From contig NZ_CP065138.1 in assembly GCF_015693305.1 (NCBI RefSeq), forward strand, positions 434,001 to 498,000: a stretch of DNA of 64,000 nucleotides. Direction: 5' to 3'. Below the pieces are notes generated by a model. That model saw nothing but the letters and a program-made list of their open reading frames with translations. It did no database searches and was not told where the DNA came from. The stretch is from Sphingobium sp. Cam5-1. GTDB lineage: Bacteria; Pseudomonadota; Alphaproteobacteria; Sphingomonadales; Sphingomonadaceae. The translations under genes and the position numbers were made by a program. This document shows positions 44,159 to 52,667 of this stretch, piece after piece; position 1 is the first letter of the stretch, and every line of letters begins with the position of its first letter.

Positions 44159-46528
44159 TTGGCTGATAGGCTCGCAATTACGCGGCGTATGTTCATTGCC
44201 TCTACTGCTCTAGCGACGCCGGTAGCCGTGATGGCTAGCGGTGTGGGCAGGGCAGTGTATCGCGATCCCAAGGCTCGGATCGAAGATCGCGTCCGCGATC
44301 TGCTGAGCCGGATGACCCTGGAGGAGAAGGCCGCACAGATGCGGTCGATGGCGTACACCAAGTCGTTGTTCCTCGACGGAGACAATTTCTCACCAGAAAA
44401 GGCGAAGCAGGTTTTCGTCAGCGGCATCGGGCAGATCGGCAACCCGAGCGATACAAACGGTACGGCCAGGTCGGCCAAGGACGCCTATCGCACCGTGGGG
44501 GAAACGATTGACTTGGTGAACGCCATCCAGCGGCACCTTGTCGAAAATACCCGCCTCGGCATCCCAGCCCTGTTCCATGAGGAAACCGCTCATGGCCTGA
44601 AGGCGCGAGACGCGACTATCTTTCCGATTCCCTTGGGCCTTGGCAGCACCTGGGACCCGGCGCTGGTCCAGCAGGCGTACGAACTGGCGGCGCGAGAGGC
44701 CCGCCTGCGGGGCGCTACCGTCGCGCTCAGTCCGGTTCTGGACCTTGCCCGCGATCCGCGCTTCGGCCGGGTCGAGGAATTCTTCAGCGAAGATCCCTAT
44801 CTGGTCAGCCGGATGGGCATCGCCTCAGTGCGTGGGCAGCAGGGGCAGCGACCCTTGGCGGCGGACAAGGTGTTCGTGACGCTCAAACACTTCATTCACG
44901 GCGCACCCGAGAGCGGGCTCAATATCGGTCCAGCCGACATGAGCGAGCGGACGCTGCGCGAGAATTTCCTCGTACCCTTCGCGCAGGTAATCAAAAACGC
45001 CGACCCTGCCGTGATCATGCCTTCGTACAACGAGCTTGGGGGCGTTCCCTCCCACGCCAACTACGAGCTTCTGCAACGTACCGGACGCGAGCGGCTTGGC
45101 TTTCGCGGGGCGTATTTTAGCGATTATGGCGGGGTCACCAATTTGATCACGCATCATCATATGGCGGCGAATGACGATGATGCCGCCGTGCTGGCGGTTC
45201 ATGCAGGCATCGATGCCGAAATGCCGGACGGTCAAGCCTATGCACGGTTGCCCGAGCTGGTCCGCGCTGGCCGCGTTCCCGAAGCCAGCATCGACGCGGC
45301 GGTATCCCGCATCTTGGCGCTCAAGTTCGAGGCTGGTCTGTTCGAAAATCCCTATCTGAACAAATCCCTCGCCCTGCGTCAGGTCAATGCGCCCGCCAGC
45401 AAGGCGCTTGCGCGCAAGGTCGCGCAGAAGTCTCTGGTGCTGCTGAAAAATGACGGTTTGCTGCCGATCGATCCGGCCAAGCCGCGCAAGATCGCAGTCA
45501 TCGGACCGAACGCGGTTGAGCCATTGTTTGGCGGCTATTCATCCGTGAACGCGCAGGCCGTGGGGATATTGGCGGGCGTGAAAGCGGCTGCCGGGCGAGC
45601 GATCTCCATCGAGCATGCCGAAGGTGTCCAGATTGTCAAACCCGACCCCACGGGTCAGCATCTGCCCGCCCGCGCCGCGCGCTACGCCGATCCGGCGGAG
45701 AATGCGACGCGCATAGCCCAGGCTGTGGAGGTCGCGAAACGGTCAGATGTGATCCTGTTGGTCGTCGGCGACGTGCCGGAAATCACCCGCGAGGCGATCC
45801 ATGCTGGAGCGCCGGGCGATCGTAACAGCCTGAACCTGTTCGGCGATCAGGACGCGCTGGTGGATGCGATGATCGCGACAGGCAAGCCGATTGTTGCCTT
45901 GCTGATCAACGGGCGTCCGCTCACGGTCAGTCGCCTGGCCGAAAAGGCCAATGCTCTGGTGGAGGGCTGGTATCTCGGCCAGGAGGGAGGGAACGCCTTT
46001 GCCGATATGCTTTTCGGCAAGGTCAATCCGGGTGGCAAACTGCCGATCACCTTTCCCCGGTCGGTTGGCGACCTGCCAGTGTTCTACAACAAGCATTCTT
46101 CAGCCAAGATTGGCCAACGCTATGTAGAAGCCAAGCCGACGCCGCTTTTTCCTTTCGGCTATGGCCTGAGTTACACGACGTTCGAGATGACCGCGCCGCG
46201 CCTCTCGAAGGCCACCATTGCGGTCGGCGAAACAGCAATCGTGGAGGTGGACGTCACAAATACGGGACAAAGGCCAGGCGATGAAGTGGTCCAGCTCTAT
46301 GTCCGCGATGATGTAAGTTCCGTGCCGCGACCGGTACTGGAGTTGCGCGGATTTGAACGGGTGACCTTGAAGCCAGGTGAAAAGCGCACTGTGCAGTTCC
46401 GCCTTGATCCCGACAGCCTGGCATTCTGGAACATCGACATGAACTATGTCGTGGAACCGGGCACTTTCACGATTCACGCCGGTCCGAACTCGGTCGATCT
46501 GAAGTCGGTGAAGCTTACGGTTGCCTGA
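44159..46528 (+). CDS. Exported GH3 beta-glycosidase (xylosidase/glucosidase-type), 1
   Basis: A 789-aa GH3 enzyme. A Tat-type N-terminus (TRRMFIASTALATPVAVMASG) precedes the barrel from RVRDLLSRMTLEEKAAQM. HEETAHG and VALSPVLDLARDPRFGR form the substrate pocket; VTLKHFIHGAPESG carries the conserved KH, and the nucleophile Asp lies in AYFSDYGGVTN. The alpha/beta-sandwich domain has KSLVLLKNDGLLPI, and a fibronectin-III-like end follows (ADEVVQ-type GDEVVQLYVRD). The TTG at 44159, with GGAG 7 nt upstream, is the likely start; the ATG at 44189 is the alternative. The GH39 paralogue follows 50 nt later. Confidence 0.85.
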   Translation: MADRLAITRRMFIASTALATPVAVMASGVGRAVYRDPKARIEDRVRDLLSRMTLEEKAAQMRSMAYTKSLFLDGDNFSPEKAKQVFVSGIGQIGNPSDTNGTARSAKDAYRTVGETIDLVNAIQRHLVENTRLGIPALFHEETAHGLKARDATIFPIPLGLGSTWDPALVQQAYELAAREARLRGATVALSPVLDLARDPRFGRVEEFFSEDPYLVSRMGIASVRGQQGQRPLAADKVFVTLKHFIHGAPESGLNIGPADMSERTLRENFLVPFAQVIKNADPAVIMPSYNELGGVPSHANYELLQRTGRERLGFRGAYFSDYGGVTNLITHHHMAANDDDAAVLAVHAGIDAEMPDGQAYARLPELVRAGRVPEASIDAAVSRILALKFEAGLFENPYLNKSLALRQVNAPASKALARKVAQKSLVLLKNDGLLPIDPAKPRKIAVIGPNAVEPLFGGYSSVNAQAVGILAGVKAAAGRAISIEHAEGVQIVKPDPTGQHLPARAARYADPAENATRIAQAVEVAKRSDVILLVVGDVPEITREAIHAGAPGDRNSLNLFGDQDALVDAMIATGKPIVALLINGRPLTVSRLAEKANALVEGWYLGQEGGNAFADMLFGKVNPGGKLPITFPRSVGDLPVFYNKHSSAKIGQRYVEAKPTPLFPFGYGLSYTTFEMTAPRLSKATIAVGETAIVEVDVTNTGQRPGDEVVQLYVRDDVSSVPRPVLELRGFERVTLKPGEKRTVQFRLDPDSLAFWNIDMNYVVEPGTFTIHAGPNSVDLKSVKLTVA

Positions 46529-46578
46529 CCAGCGACATTAGCGAAGGTGGCGCGCGCCGACCGCGCACAGGAGTGAAG

Positions 46579-48099
46579 ATGATGTGGGATCGCCGCGAAA
46601 TAATTGGTGCCGGAGCAGCAGTCTTGGCTTCTTCTGCTCTTACTAAGCCGTCTTTTGGCCAGACCGATACCGAGCATGTGGAGATCGATCTTCGCCACGA
46701 GACGGGCGCGCTGGATCATATCTGGTCGCGTTGCGCGGGATCGGATCGGGCCTCCGCCACGATGCGGGAAAGTTGGCGGCATGATCTGGAGCGGTTCAGG
46801 GTCGAAACGGGCCTGGAACGCGTGCGGTTTCACGGCATATTCAACGATGATCTTGGCGTCTGGCCCGGAGGGATGAACGGCAAGGATCCAAATTTCCAGA
46901 ATGTCGATGAAGTCTATGACGGCGTTCTGGCGAGGGGAGTGCAGCCTTTCGTTGAGTTGAGCTTCATGCCCAAGAAGCTCGCCAGCGGGAACACAAAGCT
47001 GAATTTCACCTACAACGCCAATATCACTCCGCCAGCGTCGCCGCAGGCATGGGGCGATTTTATCGGCGTTTTCGTGCGCCACCTGATCGATCGCTATGGT
47101 CTGGGCACAGTACGCCAGTGGTATTTCGAGGTTTGGAACGAGCCCAACTTGAGCTGGTTCTTCAGCGGTACGCAAGCGGACTATTTCGCTATGTACAAGG
47201 CCGCGGCGCGCGCGATCAAGGCAATAGACCCCAAGTTGCGCGTGGGCGGCCCCTCCACCGCGGCGGCACAATGGATGCCGGAGTTTCTCGGCTTTTGCGC
47301 TCAGGAAAATCTGCCCGTCGATTTTGTTTCGACGCATATCTATGCGGGCGATGACCAGAAGGAACTGTTTGGCGAGGCGAATAAAATTCCTCACAAGGAT
47401 GTGATCCCCGCAGCCATGGCCAAGGTACGGAGCCAGATCGACGCGACGCTATACAAGGGCGCGGAACTGTGGCTATCGGAATGGTCGTCGGACAGTCCCG
47501 CGATGATCGCCCATGTCATCAGCAATTGCCTGCCTTACTGCCACGCCATGTCGCAATGGTGCATCAGCAATGTGTTCGAAGAGATCAACTTCCCCAATTT
47601 CATCCTGAAGGAAGGCGACGGCGGCTGGGGCATGATCGCCCAGCGCGGCATCCCGCGCCCGTCCTTCAACACCTACAAGCTGCTGCACCGGCTGGGTCAG
47701 CGCAGGCTGGCGACCACCGGACCGGCTCTTGCGAGCAAGACCAGGAACGGCGCAGCTGCACTGATATGGAATCTTGCCGAAGTGAAGCAGCCTTCCGGGA
47801 TACCGGGCATGAGCAACGAGCGGATCGTCACGGGCGAACGCAAGAAGATTAAGGTCAAGCTGAAGGGCGCTTCTCCAGGAAAGAGCGTGCGGGTCAGCTA
47901 TGTCGATCAGGAGCGGGGTTCGCCTCTCCCGAAGTGGCGAGAATTGGGGTCGCCGCAATATCCCAGAAAGGATCAAATCGATCAGATCCGCCGGGCTGCC
48001 GAACTCGCGCCGCCGGAAACGCGGCGCCTGGATAAAGAGGGCGTCTTGACGCTGGACCTGCCGCCTGAAGGCGTCGCATTGGTTGAAATGTTTGAATGA
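46579..48099 (+). CDS. Exported GH39 glycoside hydrolase (paralogue 2)
   Basis: A 506-aa protein. The signal (RREIIGAGAAVLASSALTK) is Tat-like. The GH39 barrel has the acid/base in FEVWNEPNLSWFF and the nucleophile in LWLSEWSSD. The same C-terminal VSYVDQERGSPLPKW and DLPPEGVALVEM ending as paralogue 1 makes this a duplication. An ATG at 46579 (AGGAG five nt upstream) is chosen over the GTG at 46573. It is co-directional with the GH3 gene 50 nt upstream, so probably shares its promoter element. Likely beta-xylosidase or a GH39 arabinan-side-chain enzyme. Confidence 0.85.
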   Translation: MMWDRREIIGAGAAVLASSALTKPSFGQTDTEHVEIDLRHETGALDHIWSRCAGSDRASATMRESWRHDLERFRVETGLERVRFHGIFNDDLGVWPGGMNGKDPNFQNVDEVYDGVLARGVQPFVELSFMPKKLASGNTKLNFTYNANITPPASPQAWGDFIGVFVRHLIDRYGLGTVRQWYFEVWNEPNLSWFFSGTQADYFAMYKAAARAIKAIDPKLRVGGPSTAAAQWMPEFLGFCAQENLPVDFVSTHIYAGDDQKELFGEANKIPHKDVIPAAMAKVRSQIDATLYKGAELWLSEWSSDSPAMIAHVISNCLPYCHAMSQWCISNVFEEINFPNFILKEGDGGWGMIAQRGIPRPSFNTYKLLHRLGQRRLATTGPALASKTRNGAAALIWNLAEVKQPSGIPGMSNERIVTGERKKIKVKLKGASPGKSVRVSYVDQERGSPLPKWRELGSPQYPRKDQIDQIRRAAELAPPETRRLDKEGVLTLDLPPEGVALVEMFE

Positions 48100-48188
48100 A
48101 TAGAAGCCTAAATTCGCTTTTGTGGGCGTCTTGTGGTGCAGGCGATAACTTCATAAGTGAGACTGCCTAACGAAGACGGGACATCTGG

Positions 48189-48875
48189 GTGAAGGAATCG
48201 AAGAAGCGCGGTTCGCCGGTTGACGCAAAGCCTAAACCTCAAGCCACGCGGGTTAGTAGGCGCATGGGACGCCCGCCAACCAAGAAAGCGGGCGAGATAG
48301 AGGAAGCTATTCTGTCAGCGGCGAAGGAAATGTTCCTGTCGCTCGGCTATGAAGCAACCTCGATGGAAGCGGTGGCGCAGGCGGCCGGTGTTTCCAAACG
48401 AACATTGTACATCCGTCATTCGACCAAGGAAGCGTTGATAAAGTCTGTAGTGGAAGATCGCATCCGCACCTGGTCTAACGAAGCAAGTGCCCGCAACAGC
48501 GAGGTGCCCGAGGCATTTCCCGAAAGCCTGAAGCGGCACGCCCAGACCTTTGTCCACATGCTTGCCAACCCTGAAGTTCGGCAATTTGATCGGTTGATCT
48601 TGACGACGGCCCATCGCTTCCCCGAGATCGCTGAATCTTTCTACAACCTCGGCTACAATTACGAGCTCGGCTTCCTCACGAACGAAATCATCATAGGGAC
48701 GCAGAACGATGCTGTGCCTCCTAAGGAGCCCAAGCGCGTAGCGCTGCAGTTGTTGAGTATGATCCAGGGGTGGCGCAGGACCGAGGAAACGGTGCGCGAG
48801 ATCAGCACTGAAGAAGCGGCGGAATTCGCGTCTCAGGCGGTGGACGTGCTGTTGCGTGGTAGGGACAGTTGGTAA
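48189..48875 (+). CDS. TetR/AcrR-family regulator
   Basis: A 228-aa protein. A Lys/Arg-rich N-terminus, then HTH at about 32-80 (AILSAAKEMFLSLGYEATSM, AGVSKRTLYIRHSTKEALI). The helical ligand domain ends VLLRGRDSW, like the TetR at 30.6 kb. The start is GTG. It sits between the GH3-GH39 pair and a divergent GH3, so it is a candidate controller of the ATGCAACG/GTTTACTT element. A short dyad ACTT-CAT-AAGT (48148-48158) lies upstream. The target is unproven. Confidence 0.85.
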   Translation: MKESKKRGSPVDAKPKPQATRVSRRMGRPPTKKAGEIEEAILSAAKEMFLSLGYEATSMEAVAQAAGVSKRTLYIRHSTKEALIKSVVEDRIRTWSNEASARNSEVPEAFPESLKRHAQTFVHMLANPEVRQFDRLILTTAHRFPEIAESFYNLGYNYELGFLTNEIIIGTQNDAVPPKEPKRVALQLLSMIQGWRRTEETVREISTEEAAEFASQAVDVLLRGRDSW

Positions 48876-48936
48876 AGTATTGGCCTGGTTGACACGATTG
48901 GCCGGAGCATATGACAGCCGGCCAATCGCGCGAGGC

Positions 48937-49221
48937 TTACTTGGCCTTCAGTTTGGCGAGGTCGGCGTCGACATCGGCAAGTACCTTGTCCGTGATCTGA
49001 TCCGGCGAATATTGCTGAATATCCTTCAACGTCATCGAACGAGCCATATCGACCTGATCATTCGTGGTCATGCCGGGAACGTGCTTTTCCAAAACAGCCT
49101 TTGCAGCGGGATCGTCAAGCAGGGCGCCGATTTCGGTCGTCGAGCTTGAATAAGCTGCCTGAGCAAAAGCGGGCAGGGGTGCCATCGCGACTACCGCGGC
49201 GACCAAGATCAATTTCTTCAT
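48937..49221 (-). CDS. Small exported protein of unknown function (94 aa)
   Basis: Signal peptide MKKLILVAAVVAMAPLPAFA; the mature part carries TEIGALLDDPAAKAVLEKHVPG and MARSMTLKDIQQYSPDQITD. I have seen this TxIGxLLDDPAAKAVLxKHxPG pattern both in short sphingomonad proteins and as an extra domain of exported esterases or hydrolases, so a role in glycan handling or interaction is plausible. GAGAGA lies upstream of the ATG at 49221; a nine-residue extension is unlikely. It is divergent from the second GH3 gene. Confidence 0.65.
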   Translation of the reverse strand: MKKLILVAAVVAMAPLPAFAQAAYSSSTTEIGALLDDPAAKAVLEKHVPGMTTNDQVDMARSMTLKDIQQYSPDQITDKVLADVDADLAKLKAK

Positions 49222-49272
49222 TTTTCTCTCTCCGTCAATGAGTGGCAAACTATTTAGCAGGATGTTGGTTTA

Positions 49273-49293
49273 ATGCAACGAACCTGTTTACTT
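49273..49293 (+). promoter_or_regulatory. Shared element ATGCAACG-N5-GTTTACTT upstream of GH3 (2)
   Basis: ATGCAACG (49273-49280), spacer AACCT, GTTTACTT (49286-49293), then CTC as at 44054. TATGCC at 49311 is a possible -10, 18 nt after TTTACT. It is in the divergent region between the small exported protein and GH3. Confidence 0.75.
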
Positions 49294-49422
49294 CTCCCGT
49301 GATAAAGCGCTATGCCTTGCCCGTTGCTGAACAACGTTGAGTAGGGGTGAGGTGATGAAGGCGGTCGCGAAGCGGAAGGTGTTCCGGGTCCTTGGCGTTC
49401 TTTTTACTGGAGTTGCCTGAAA

Positions 49423-51681
49423 ATGCTGCGCCAGCCCAATGTCAGCCGCAGGTCTGTCCTGATCAGCTCCGCCTGCCTTTTCGCATGGCAGGCCTCGGGA
49501 ATCCCCGCTGCGATGGCCGCTGCCCGCCGTCCGCTTTCCGGCCGGGTCAAGTCGCTGATCGCTCAGATGACAATCGAAGAAAAGGCGGGGCAGCTGACGC
49601 TTATGCCCACGCCTTGGACATCAGCAGCAGCAGCAAAGATCAATCCGGAAGCGGCCTTGCGCAACGTCGAGAATTTAACGGACGACGCGCAGGCCGGGCG
49701 GCTGGGCGGCGTGTTCAACGGTTTCGGGGTCGAGGCGCATCGCAAGCTTCAGACCGCAGCGATGAAGGGCCGCCTTGGCATTCCCATGATCTTCGCGGGC
49801 GATGTGATCCACGGTTACCGCACGGTTTTCCCGGTGCCGCTCGGGGAAGCGGCAAGCTTCGACCCGGACCTTGCCGAGCGCACCGCCCGTGCGGCCGCCG
49901 AAGAAATGGCGGCAACCGGTTTCGACTGGGTCTTTGCGCCGATGGTGGACATAGGCCGGGACGCACGCTGGGGCCGTACGGTCGAAGGGGCGGGCGAGGA
50001 TGTGCTGCTGTCGAGCGACATGGCTCGTGCGCGGACCCGCGGCTTTCAGGGCCGCTCTCTTGCCGACGACGCTTCAGTTGCCGCCTGCATGAAGCATTTT
50101 GTGGCTTATGGGGCTGCAGAAAGCGGGCTGGACTATAACACGGCGGACATTTCGGAACGCACGCTGCGCGAAGTCTATTTGCCACCGTTCCAGGCCGCCG
50201 TGGATGCAGGCTGCGCCACGGTCATGGCCGCGTTCGAGGATATCGCTGGTCGTCCAATCCATGGCGGCCGTGAGTTCCTGACCGACATATTGCGCGGTGA
50301 GATGGGCTTCGATGGGCTGGTCGTCGGCGACTATAATGGCGATGTTGAAATCGCCGCGCGGGGCCTTGCAGCCGACGCAAGGGACGCCGCGCGGATCGCC
50401 ATCATGGCAGGGCTCGACATGAGCATGGCCAGCGGCATCTACCGCGATCATCTGCCTTCGTTGGTGCAGGCGGGCGAAGTGCCGATGGAGCGGGTGGACG
50501 AGGCGGTCGGCCGCGTCCTCGCACTCAAGGAAAGGCTCGGTCTGTTCGAAGATCCTTTCCGGCGGATGGACCTGAAGCGCCAGCAGGTGCGCATGCGCAC
50601 CAAGCCGACCCTCTCGCTCGCACGCGAGGCGGCCCAACGCTCTATCGTCATGCTGAAGAATGATGGCGACCTTTTGCCTTTGCCGCGCAAGGGCAAGCGG
50701 ATCGCCATCATCGGCCCCTTTGCGGAGGGCCCCAGCAATCTGCACGGGCCTTGGACGCTCTTTGCCGACAATAAGGAAGCGGTCGATCTTGCCAGTGCCG
50801 TGCGAGCGGCGGTCAGCGACCCTTCGCTCGTTACCGTGGTGAAGGGTAGCGAGATCACGGCTCCGATTGACGGCGGGATCGATGCAGCCGTGGCGGCCGC
50901 CCGCGCGGCGGATATCATCATCCTTGCCGTTGGCGAACGCGAAGCGATGTCGGGCGAGGGCGCCTCGCGCGACATCATTGTGGTCCCTGCCCCGCAACAG
51001 GCCTTGGCCGAGGCAGTCGCTGCCGCCGGTAAGCCGATGGTCGTAGCGCTTCGCAACGGGCGCGCGCTCGCGTTGGAAGGTCCGATCCTCAACGCCCCGG
51101 CGATCCTCGTCACCTGGTTCCTAGGTTCGGAAATGGGTAATGCCGTCGCAGATATCCTATTCGGAGCTACAGGACCATCAGGGCGCCTCCCCGTCAGCTT
51201 TCCTATTTCGGCGGGGCAGGTGCCTTATTATTACGCGCATCGTCGGCCGGGTCGTCCAGCCAACGCGCGATACATTACATCGAAATATGAGGCTCGTTTC
51301 CCGTTCGGCCATGGCCTGACATATGGGAAAATCAGCTATGCCGATCTTGTCATGTCCTCCAAGCAGATCCCGAAGAATGGCCGTTTACGGGTGATGGTGA
51401 CGGTCAAGAATGACGGGAAATATGCGGCCAAGGAATTGGTGCAGCTATATGTGCAGGATGTCGTTGCAAGCGTAACTCAGCCCATCCGGCAGCTCAAGGC
51501 TTATAAGCATGTCGATCTGGCACCTGGTCGTTCTCAGCAGCTTACATTTGACCTTGCGATCACTGATCTTGCCTTCCTTGGTGTTGACCTGAAGCCTGTG
51601 ATCGAAGCGGGCAAGTTCAAGCTGTGGATCGCACCATCCGCCGAAGCTGCCGGTCTCGCCGGAGAGTTCGAGGTATCGTGA
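49423..51681 (+). CDS. Exported GH3 beta-glucosidase (BglX-like), 2
   Basis: A 752-aa GH3 enzyme. A Tat-type signal (SRRSVLISSACLFAWQASG) is followed by VKSLIAQMTIEEKAGQL. FAGDVIHGYRTVFPVPLGEA, MVDIGRDARWGRTVEG and AACMKHFVAYGAAESGLDY are BglX-type signatures, with the nucleophile Asp in LVVGDYNGDVE. The second domain has RSIVMLKNDGDLLPL and the FnIII-like end ELVQLYVQDVV. It probably removes beta-glucosyl or xylosyl ends in the periplasm. It differs clearly from the other GH3 in the barrel, so it is not a recent duplicate. Monocistronic. Confidence 0.9.
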   Translation: MLRQPNVSRRSVLISSACLFAWQASGIPAAMAAARRPLSGRVKSLIAQMTIEEKAGQLTLMPTPWTSAAAAKINPEAALRNVENLTDDAQAGRLGGVFNGFGVEAHRKLQTAAMKGRLGIPMIFAGDVIHGYRTVFPVPLGEAASFDPDLAERTARAAAEEMAATGFDWVFAPMVDIGRDARWGRTVEGAGEDVLLSSDMARARTRGFQGRSLADDASVAACMKHFVAYGAAESGLDYNTADISERTLREVYLPPFQAAVDAGCATVMAAFEDIAGRPIHGGREFLTDILRGEMGFDGLVVGDYNGDVEIAARGLAADARDAARIAIMAGLDMSMASGIYRDHLPSLVQAGEVPMERVDEAVGRVLALKERLGLFEDPFRRMDLKRQQVRMRTKPTLSLAREAAQRSIVMLKNDGDLLPLPRKGKRIAIIGPFAEGPSNLHGPWTLFADNKEAVDLASAVRAAVSDPSLVTVVKGSEITAPIDGGIDAAVAAARAADIIILAVGEREAMSGEGASRDIIVVPAPQQALAEAVAAAGKPMVVALRNGRALALEGPILNAPAILVTWFLGSEMGNAVADILFGATGPSGRLPVSFPISAGQVPYYYAHRRPGRPANARYITSKYEARFPFGHGLTYGKISYADLVMSSKQIPKNGRLRVMVTVKNDGKYAAKELVQLYVQDVVASVTQPIRQLKAYKHVDLAPGRSQQLTFDLAITDLAFLGVDLKPVIEAGKFKLWIAPSAEAAGLAGEFEVS

Positions 51682-52043
51682 TCTCGCCTGCCTAAGCGCT
51701 AGCGGCAGTTAATCAAAGCGTGGGTCGCCTCATGAGGCACGCACGCCTCATCCTCCATTTTGTGTTGTCAGCAGTTGTGGAGGAGCTAAGGCCGCTGGCA
51801 CGCCGAGAAATATAGTTGCGGTTATATGTCCAAGACATTTCTCAGCAACTAGGCTTTTAGAGATATTCTCGTCCATAAGTTTGCGCATGCTAGATCCGAA
51901 TCCCCATATGACTTTTCTCGAAGTCCAGCTTCGATAGGACTAAGCGGCTGCGACTTATATTATTTTCGAGCTTGATTCTCGGATCTGCCTCTGCGGAGCT
52001 TTGCAAAGCAACGCTCGTTTCAGCATTGAAATGTCCGGCCGTG
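51682..52043. other. Intergenic stretch, no gene seen
   Basis: A 362-nt, comparatively AT-rich stretch between the convergent ends of GH3 and the GntR gene. Short frames only and no clear terminator. It marks the change from the glycan island to the quorum-sensing operon. Confidence 0.4.
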
Positions 52044-52655
52044 CTAGATGCGAGCGAACTCACCCTTGAGCACCTGGACATAGCGGCTGGCCTTTCGCTT
52101 CCGCCGCCGATGGTAGCTTCGCACCAGGGATGTGAGGCTCTTGATGTCTTCCAGGTTGAAAGCGTCTGTCAGCATGGTGACCTCAAGTGCGACATCGCCG
52201 AAGATCCTATCTTCCACTGCGCGAAGGGGAGCAAGACGGTCATTGTTCGAGGCTATGGCAGCAACTAACTCCCGATTGTCCTGCCGTCTAGCTATTCGAA
52301 GGAAAAGATCTGCTGTCCTCTCGGCGGTGTTCATCGGGTAGCGTAGCGAGGCAGTCTCCTCCGCCTGCGGCAAATTCAACCGTAGCACATGAAGAAGGAC
52401 ATAGCCGTTCCATTCCAGAAGGTCACGGATGGTGGCTTCATCAAGCGTCGGTACAAAGAAGCCGTCACCCGGAGAGACTTGGACGAGCCGCTCGCCGGCA
52501 AGACGATTGAGGACGTCTCTCACCGGCGTCATGCTGGCATGAAGTTCATCGGCGATGCGTGAAGCCTCCAAGCGATATCCCATGGGATAATGTCCTGCAC
52601 GCAATCTCGCCTTCACTGCGACATAGACTCGCTCAAGGACAGGGGCGGGGCTCAT
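52044..52655 (-). CDS. GntR-family regulator
   Basis: A 203-aa protein. The winged HTH (about 8-75) has YVAVKARLRAGHYPMGYRLEA, IADELHASMTPVRDVLNRLAGERLV and GDGFFVP, which are GntR hallmarks (FadR/VanR side). A short helical effector domain follows with a basic tail (YHRRRKRKASRY). It begins 12 nt after the phyH stop, so it is the third gene of the luxI-phyH operon. Its ligand could relate to the PhyH product; this is inference. Confidence 0.8.
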   Translation of the reverse strand: MSPAPVLERVYVAVKARLRAGHYPMGYRLEASRIADELHASMTPVRDVLNRLAGERLVQVSPGDGFFVPTLDEATIRDLLEWNGYVLLHVLRLNLPQAEETASLRYPMNTAERTADLFLRIARRQDNRELVAAIASNNDRLAPLRAVEDRIFGDVALEVTMLTDAFNLEDIKSLTSLVRSYHRRRKRKASRYVQVLKGEFARI

Positions 52656-52667
52656 CGGGGTTCCGCC

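Noticed and set aside
49301..49316. AGCGCTA in GATAAAGCGCTATGCC upstream of GH3-2 as a LacI operator
   Set aside because: Only the core 7 bases match; the arms are not palindromic, so I do not count it with the three operators.
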